Made by a program: the position numbers and the translations under genes
Notes under the pieces: generated by a model
Database searches by the model: none
The model's input: only the letters and a program-made list of their open reading frames with translations
Told to the model about the DNA's origin: nothing
Source: Phenylobacterium deserti
Lineage (GTDB): Bacteria > Pseudomonadota > Alphaproteobacteria > Caulobacterales > Caulobacteraceae
NCBI GenBank assembly: GCA_943332615.1
Contig: CALQQB010000005.1
Span: 1-64,000 of the forward strand
Direction of reading: 5' to 3'
DNA: 64,000 bases
In this document: positions 59,300 to 64,000 of the stretch, in pieces
Position numbering within the stretch: position 1 is the first letter of the stretch
Layout: each line of letters begins with the position of its first letter

Positions 59300-59580
59300 A
59301 TGAAGCCGCATCTCGAGCCGGCCTGGAACCCCGAACTCGCCCGCGGGATCGTTCGATCCCACTACGGGGTCGATGGCGCGCTCCTGCCCATCCTTCAGGC
59401 GATCCGGCCGACCTTCGGCTGTGTGCCCGCCGCCGCCTGGACTGGGGCGGCACGACGCCGGACGGCGCCCTGACGGTCGATCCTGTCTTTTTGCCTGGGC
59501 CTTTGCGCCGTGGCGCCGGCCGCGCTGGTGGAGACGCCAATAGCCGGGGTCGGCCGCCCGTGGTGCTCCGGGGCCTGTGT
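59300..59580 (+). pseudogene. Remnant of NAD-dependent formate dehydrogenase gamma subunit (fdsG-like)
   Basis: From ATG 59300 the frame reads MKPHLEPAWNPELARGIVRS and then GALLPILQAIRPTFGCVP, which is the N-terminal pattern of FdsG/NuoE-like subunits. It stops at 59471-59473. In another frame TTPDGALTVDPVF follows (from about 59452), and after one further shift CLGLCAVAPAALV (about 59490-59530), the C-terminal 2Fe-2S region of the family. The middle of the gene, with the other cysteines, is missing. A five-T run at 59488-59492 explains the second shift. This is a deleted and frameshifted relic next to the formaldehyde genes. Confidence 0.8.
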
Positions 59581-59845
59581 CGGCCGCCTGCGGGCCGCTG
59601 TGGCGAGGTCGGCATGCGGCTGGCCGCGAGGACTATAGGGCCTACCGTGAGGGGTGGCGAATTCGCAGGCACAGCGGGCTTGCACCATCAGCACGGTCAC
59701 GGAGGGCTACTTTTCAACGGAGGTGGAAGCGGCTGCCCACGATCCCCGACAATTTCCAGAGTGGCGCGCAATGACGCGCGATCTTAACCGTGGAGGCCCC
59801 GCTCCGGTGCTTCGCGCCACCTCCCCCAATGCGGGAGGAACTTGT

Positions 59846-60673
59846 ATGGTCCCTCGCATGGACGCCCCTGTCTCCGCCCCCCGCCTGCACCCGCTGAACC
59901 AGGGCTTCGCCTGGCAGGACGCCCCGCGTGAGGGCCTGCGCTGCCTGACCCTCGCCCAGGTGGACCAGTTCAACGCCGACGGCTTCTTCGTCTATCGGAG
60001 CGCCTTCACCCCCGACGAGCTGGCCGCCGTCACCGCCGCCATCGACCCGCTGGAACAGGCCACGGTCGACTACGCCAACAGCAAGCCGGGCGGCCGCTTC
60101 CGGCTGACCGTCACCGAGAGCATCAGCTTCACGATCCACATCGCCGGCCAGTCGCCGGTGCTGGCCGCGTTCGCGCAGCATCCGGTGGTGCGCGACATCT
60201 GCCACGACCTGATCCGCTCCCCCGTGCGGCTGTACTGGGACCAGTCGGTCTACAAGAAGACCGAGCGGCCGCGGGAATTCCCCTGGCACCAGGACAACGG
60301 CTACACCTTCGTCGAGCCGCAGCAGTACCTGACGCTTTGGATCCCGCTGGTGGACGTGGACGAGACCAACGGCTGCCCGTGGATCGCGCCCGGCCTGCAC
60401 AGGCTGGGCACCCTGGACCACTGGCAGGCCGAGGCTGGGCGCGTGTGCCTGGAGCAGGCGGAGGACGCGGTCGCCGCGCCGGCCAAGGCCGGGGACATCG
60501 TGGTGTTCTCCTCCCTGGCCCCGCACCGCACGGGCCCGAACCTGAGCGACGCCGTGCGCAAGGCCTACATCCTGCAGTACGCGCCGGAGGGGGCCCATGT
60601 GCGCCTGCCCGACGGCAGCGTCGTCACCCAGGACGACCCGCAGCGGCAGTTCCGCATCCTGGACGGCCAATAG
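59846..60673 (+). CDS. Phytanoyl-CoA dioxygenase-family protein
   Basis: This 275-residue Fe(II)/2-oxoglutarate dioxygenase starts at ATG 59846 after GGGAGGAA; ATG 59858 is also possible. It has LTLAQVDQFNADGFFVYRSA, the iron ligands H-x-D in WHQDNGYTFVEP, the distal His in PHRTGPNLSD, and IPLVDVDETNGCPWIAPGLH. PhyH enzymes hydroxylate lipids, antibiotics or small molecules. The substrate is not evident. The upstream region contains the formate dehydrogenase relic, and no partner genes are adjacent on this strand. Confidence 0.9.
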   Translation: MVPRMDAPVSAPRLHPLNQGFAWQDAPREGLRCLTLAQVDQFNADGFFVYRSAFTPDELAAVTAAIDPLEQATVDYANSKPGGRFRLTVTESISFTIHIAGQSPVLAAFAQHPVVRDICHDLIRSPVRLYWDQSVYKKTERPREFPWHQDNGYTFVEPQQYLTLWIPLVDVDETNGCPWIAPGLHRLGTLDHWQAEAGRVCLEQAEDAVAAPAKAGDIVVFSSLAPHRTGPNLSDAVRKAYILQYAPEGAHVRLPDGSVVTQDDPQRQFRILDGQ

Positions 60674-60721
60674 GCCTGGCGGCCGCCGGCGCCGCGCTGG
60701 ACGACCACGGCGGCGGCGAAA

Positions 60722-62176
60722 TCAGCGCGCCAACTGATCCCGCCCCGCCCAGCAGGCGTGGGTTCCCGACGAAATCCGATGCGGCAGGAGGATGCGGCAG
60801 ACCGGCCCCGCGGCGATATCCCTGGCGTCGATCACTGCGCATTCGGAGCGGTTCTCGACCATGTCGGTGATGAAGCTGACCAGGTAGCCGTCGTCCTCCT
60901 CCACCGCCCCCACCCGCGGCGCGAACGGCGCCTCGGAGCCGTAGCGGCCTTCGCCGAAATCGAGGCTCTGCGAGGCGCCGCTCTCCAGGTCGTGCTTGAC
61001 GATGCCGGTGAACAGGAACCAGCCGGGCTTGGCGGCGGTCGAATAGAGGTAGCGGCCCCTGGCCCCGGCGATCTTCTGGTTGAACGACCCGAACTCGAGG
61101 ATGCGCTCGTCCAACGGGCCCTCGCGCACCGCCCCGGTCTTCAGGTTGAAGCGCCAGCGGTAGAGCCTGGGCTTCATCGAGTGCTCGTCGAGGTAGGCCA
61201 TCATCTGGCCGAGCTTGCGCGGCCAGCCCTCGAGCGCTGGGGGCTCAGGGTCTTCCTGGAAGTAGCCATCCAGGACGATCTCATCGCCCTCTTCGTAGGC
61301 GTTCATCCAGTGCAGGCAGTAGCAGGGCTTGGCCTCGAACCAGCGGATGTCCTCCGGCTGGCCATAGCGCGGGATGATCGCGAACCGGGTGGGCATGTCG
61401 CGATGGAAGCGGGCGGCGTGATAGCCCTTCAGCAGCAGCTCCGGGTCCCAGAACAGCGGCAGGTCGTTCAAGATTGAATAGTTCTTCGTGAACGCCATAT
61501 CGTGCGGCAGCCGCGGCCCCGGCAGCGGGATCGGGACATAGTGCTTCAGCCGGTTGTCCGGCCCCACCACGCCGTAGTGCATGTAGGGCGCCTGCTTGGA
61601 ATAGTTGAAGAACAGCAGCTCGCCGGTCGCCTCGTCCACCTTCGGGTGCGCCGAGATGCCGTGGTCAGGGACCCAGCCCTCGGTCCCCAGCGGCTCGAGG
61701 CTCAGCGGGTCCAGCCGATAGCCTTCGCCGCACTGGTAGAAGGTGGAGAGCGCCCGGCCGGCGTGGACCACGATGTCGGTCGAAGAGGAGTCCTTCAGCG
61801 ACCCTTGCGCGCCCCAGCCCGGGCGGGTGGACTTCGACGGATGTTCCGCCAGCCCCGCCCATAGGGACTCGCCGGCCGCCGCCTCGGCCTCGAAGCCCTT
61901 GGTGCGGACGAAGCGGTTGCGATAGCTGGCCTTCCCGTCCCGAAACGCCATGGCGTGGATCATCCCGTCGCCGTCGAACGGATGGTAGAGCCCGATCGGC
62001 GCATGCACCGGGTTCTCGGTGTTGCGCAGATAGACCCCATCCAGGTCGGCGGGGATCTCCCCGATCACCGTCAGGTCGTCGGCGTCCCACTCCTCGAACG
62101 TCGGCGTCCAGGCGCCGGTCATATAGGGGTGGTCGGTGTCCCCGATCGTCGAGCGGACGCGGTTGACGAGGGCCAT
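60722..62176 (-). CDS. Carotenoid oxygenase-family protein
   Basis: This 484-residue iron enzyme shows the carotenoid cleavage pattern: DGVYLRNTENPVHAPIGLYH, HPFDGDGMIHAMAF, and histidines in PDHGISAHPK, LPHDMAFTKNYSIL, YCLHWMNAYEEGDEIVLD and SGTHACW, consistent with four-His iron binding. Family members cut carotenoids, stilbenes or lignostilbenes. A start at 62176 lies three bases after the DUF1295 stop. The substrate is not assigned. Confidence 0.93.
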   Translation of the reverse strand: MALVNRVRSTIGDTDHPYMTGAWTPTFEEWDADDLTVIGEIPADLDGVYLRNTENPVHAPIGLYHPFDGDGMIHAMAFRDGKASYRNRFVRTKGFEAEAAAGESLWAGLAEHPSKSTRPGWGAQGSLKDSSSTDIVVHAGRALSTFYQCGEGYRLDPLSLEPLGTEGWVPDHGISAHPKVDEATGELLFFNYSKQAPYMHYGVVGPDNRLKHYVPIPLPGPRLPHDMAFTKNYSILNDLPLFWDPELLLKGYHAARFHRDMPTRFAIIPRYGQPEDIRWFEAKPCYCLHWMNAYEEGDEIVLDGYFQEDPEPPALEGWPRKLGQMMAYLDEHSMKPRLYRWRFNLKTGAVREGPLDERILEFGSFNQKIAGARGRYLYSTAAKPGWFLFTGIVKHDLESGASQSLDFGEGRYGSEAPFAPRVGAVEEDDGYLVSFITDMVENRSECAVIDARDIAAGPVCRILLPHRISSGTHACWAGRDQLAR

Positions 62177-62178
62177 GG

Positions 62179-63018
62179 TCAGGCTCCCCCATTGGGCATG
62201 GGTCCGCCGGCCGAGGCCGGCTTCGGCGGCCAGGGGATGAGGGCGCTCGTGCGCCGCTGATAGTCGTCATAGCCCGGCCGGGTCTTGGTCAGCCGGCGCT
62301 CATAGGTGACGCCGCCGCTCCAGCGGGTCAGCAGGAAGATCAGCAGCAGCGGCCCCGGCAGCGCCCACACCCCCAGCGGGCCCTCCAGCGCGATCAGGAA
62401 CAGGCCAAGCCAGGCCAGGATGTCGCCGAAGTAGTTGGGGTGGCGCGTATAGCGCCAGAGGCCGCGGTCCAGCACCTTGCCGGCGTTGGCCGGGTCCTTC
62501 TTGAAGGCGGTGATCTGCAGGTCGCCGATGGTCTCGAAGGCGATGCCGAGCGCGGCGATCGCGGCGCCCGCCCAGGCCAGCGGCCCGATGGGCGCCGAAG
62601 CCCCGATCTGGCCCAGCTGCACCGGCAGGGCCACGACCCACATCAGCGGCGCCTGCAGCAGGAAGACGAGCCGCAGCGATGCGTACGGATAGCTCCAGCC
62701 CCGCTCGGCCTTGGCCTTGTCCATCATCCGGACGTAACGCCGGTCCGGTCCGTGCGCCCGCCAGCGCAGAAGCAGGTGCAGGCCCAGCCGCACCGCCCAG
62801 GCCACGCAGAGCGCGATAAGCAGGATCTGGCGCGGCTCACGCCCCCCCACCTGCGCCCAGGTGGTGAGCGCCAGCGCGCCCATGCCCAGCGCCCACACCG
62901 AATCGATGAAGCTGACATCCCGGATCGCCGAGCCCACCAGCCAGAGCGCCACGAACCCCGCCACGCAGAGCGCGAAGTTGATGGCCAGGAGGGTCAGGAC
63001 GTCGGGGATCGGAAGCAT
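62179..63018 (-). CDS. DUF1295 / steroid 5-alpha-reductase-like membrane protein
   Basis: This 279-residue protein has six to seven membrane helices and the DUF1295 signature: RDVSFIDSVWALGMG, YASLRLVFLLQAPLMWVVAL, LQITAFKKDP and DRGLWRYTRHPNYFGDILAW, the family's conserved RHPNYFGD motif for NADPH or AdoMet cofactors. It is the upstream partner of the carotenoid oxygenase gene. The pair may act on a shared isoprenoid or steroid-like substrate (inference). Confidence 0.93.
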   Translation of the reverse strand: MLPIPDVLTLLAINFALCVAGFVALWLVGSAIRDVSFIDSVWALGMGALALTTWAQVGGREPRQILLIALCVAWAVRLGLHLLLRWRAHGPDRRYVRMMDKAKAERGWSYPYASLRLVFLLQAPLMWVVALPVQLGQIGASAPIGPLAWAGAAIAALGIAFETIGDLQITAFKKDPANAGKVLDRGLWRYTRHPNYFGDILAWLGLFLIALEGPLGVWALPGPLLLIFLLTRWSGGVTYERRLTKTRPGYDDYQRRTSALIPWPPKPASAGGPMPNGGA

Positions 63019-63098
63019 GCGGGCGCCTTTTGGACCTGCGCCAGCGTTCCACGCACCGGGCCCGGCTTCAAGGCAAAGCCCTCAGGCGTCTCAGATTG

Positions 63099-63353
63099 TC
63101 AGGCGTCGTGGGGACGCAGCGTGTGGGCCACGTGGAACGAGCCGGAATGGCTGAGCACGATCCAGTCGCCACAGTGGGCCACCACCGGGCCGTCCGGCGT
63201 TCGGACCTGGACGGCGGACGACGCCTCGGCGATGGACTGAGCTTCATCCCCCAGCCACTGCCAAAGGACGGACCAGCTCTTGCGGTCATGCGCCGGCGGG
63301 ACCCGCAATGCGGCGCCGTGGTCGAACGGGGGGTGGAGTTGAATGACGCGCAT
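63099..63353 (-). CDS. Small hypothetical protein
   Basis: This 84-residue frame (ATG 63353) has GPVVAHCGDWIVLSHSGSFH near its end, a pattern seen in small phage- or plasmid-related PGDYG-like proteins. Trp-rich WSVLWQWLGDEA lies in the middle. No certain family or function can be given. It is transcribed toward the DUF1295 gene but separated by about 80 bases. Confidence 0.5.
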   Translation of the reverse strand: MRVIQLHPPFDHGAALRVPPAHDRKSWSVLWQWLGDEAQSIAEASSAVQVRTPDGPVVAHCGDWIVLSHSGSFHVAHTLRPHDA

Positions 63354-63565
63354 GGCCCTTACGGAGAATCACAAACCGGAACCTCCGTAGTCGGCAGTGC
63401 TTCGATGACTAGAACCTTAACCGCGGTGCTCTCGCGTGACGGGCATACCGTTCCCACGGAATCCCCTGAGGGCTGAAATAGCTTTTCAGTTCCGTGACAA
63501 AGGATTTTACTCTACAACTTGGGCTTGCGGCGCGGCGGGGAACGTCGCGCAAAGGAGAATTAAAA

Positions 63566-63982
63566 ATGGCCGAGGTGTCGATCAAGGCGCCGGAACCCAT
63601 GGACATCGCGCTGGGCGCCGCGGTGCGCATCCGCAGGCGGACTATCGGCATGTCTCAGGAGGCCCTGGCCGAGCAGTGCGGGGTCAGCTTCCAGCAGATT
63701 CAGAAGTATGAGAACGGCGCGAACCGCATCTCGTTTTCGCGCCTGGTCCAGATCAGCCGCGCGCCGCGCTGCCGGGTCACCGATCTGATGGATGTCTTCG
63801 ACGGCGCCGACAAGGAAACCGCCGAGGACCTGGATCTGCTCACCCACATGCGCACCCCGGGCGCACTGGAACTGCTGACGGCCTACGAGAGGCTGCCCTC
63901 CGAGGTGCGTAGCTCGCTCGTCAGCCTCGTCCGCACGCTGGCAATCCAGCAGCCGCAGGCTCGGGAAGGCGTGCCGGCCTGA
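63566..63982 (+). CDS. XRE-family helix-turn-helix regulator
   Basis: This 138-residue protein starts at ATG 63566 with AAAGGAGA upstream. The HTH domain (about residues 12-70: GAAVRIRRRTIGMSQEALAE, then VSFQQIQKYENGANRIS) is of the Cro/C1 type common in Caulobacter and Phenylobacterium, where many paralogues occur. The C-terminal 65 residues are helical and may dimerise. A short hairpin (CTGAAA/TTTCAG near 63473-63489) lies upstream. Its targets are unknown. Confidence 0.92.
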   Translation: MAEVSIKAPEPMDIALGAAVRIRRRTIGMSQEALAEQCGVSFQQIQKYENGANRISFSRLVQISRAPRCRVTDLMDVFDGADKETAEDLDLLTHMRTPGALELLTAYERLPSEVRSSLVSLVRTLAIQQPQAREGVPA

Positions 63983-64000
63983 GGGCCGACCTGATCTCTC

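Noticed and set aside
63473-63489. CTGAAA/TTTCAG hairpin upstream of the XRE gene
   Set aside because: Only six base pairs with an AT-rich loop; could be an operator but too short to claim.

Overview
The window is GC-rich and reads as the chromosome of an alphaproteobacterium, most likely a member of the Caulobacterales such as Phenylobacterium or Caulobacter. That placement is an inference from PEPxxWA-CTERM surface proteins, a Caulobacter-style short XRE regulator at the right edge, the glutathione-dependent formaldehyde pathway, and overall codon bias. I see no rRNA, tRNA, CRISPR array, insertion sequence or replication origin.

Region 1 (1-16543, all on the minus strand) is a nearly complete extracellular contractile injection system (eCIS, related to Afp/PVC). 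In transcription order it encodes a Pvc16-type cap protein, an unrecognised 283-residue protein, one sheath, two tube proteins, a DUF5908 peptide, a LysM hub protein, a VgrG-like spike, a PAAR tip, a gp25 wedge, a very large Afp11/J-like baseplate protein, a fibre-like protein, an Afp12-like baseplate protein and the tape-measure protein, which runs off the left edge. Many stops and starts overlap (ATGA), so this looks like one operon. A long two-part inverted repeat lies about 50 bases upstream of the first gene. The AAA+ ATPase expected in such loci is not in the window.

Region 2 (16.7-25.5 kb) holds a small proline-rich protein, an MFS transporter, a UxaA-family sugar-acid dehydratase, and then the most interesting single gene, an 846-residue protein at 20000-22540. 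Its N-terminus looks like the packaging leader of eCIS cargo proteins and its body has two degenerate dinucleotide-binding motifs. Its 3' end overlaps a truncated DUF427 gene, which suggests a recombination junction. A DCC-family protein, a luciferase-like monooxygenase and an alpha/beta hydrolase follow.

Region 3 (25.7-32.2 kb) has two PEP-CTERM proteins flanking a convergent pair of signalling genes: a TPR / SLOG-like / class III nucleotide cyclase protein and a TIR / transmembrane / TPR protein. This is a candidate nucleotide-signalling or immune module.

Region 4 (32.3-47.6 kb) is mostly metabolic: a VOC protein, an enoyl-CoA hydratase-family enzyme, glutamate synthase (gltBD), a periplasmic oxidative set (Tat-exported DapA-like lyase, PQQ dehydrogenase, cytochrome c/NHL protein), glutaminase, and a SET-domain protein overlapping a PLP decarboxylase.

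Region 5 (47.6-55.8 kb) is a partner-switching signalling cluster: RsbW-like kinase, STAS antagonist, a degenerate SpoIIE-like sensor, a cNMP-fold protein, a second HAMP sensor, a nucleotide-transporter-like protein with HEAT repeats, and an intact SpoIIE phosphatase.

Region 6 (55.8-64 kb) has a GNAT acetyltransferase, a cyclase-like protein, the formaldehyde detoxification pair (fghA, frmA), the wreck of a formate dehydrogenase gamma-subunit gene, a phytanoyl-CoA dioxygenase-family protein, a carotenoid oxygenase with a DUF1295 protein, and an XRE regulator.
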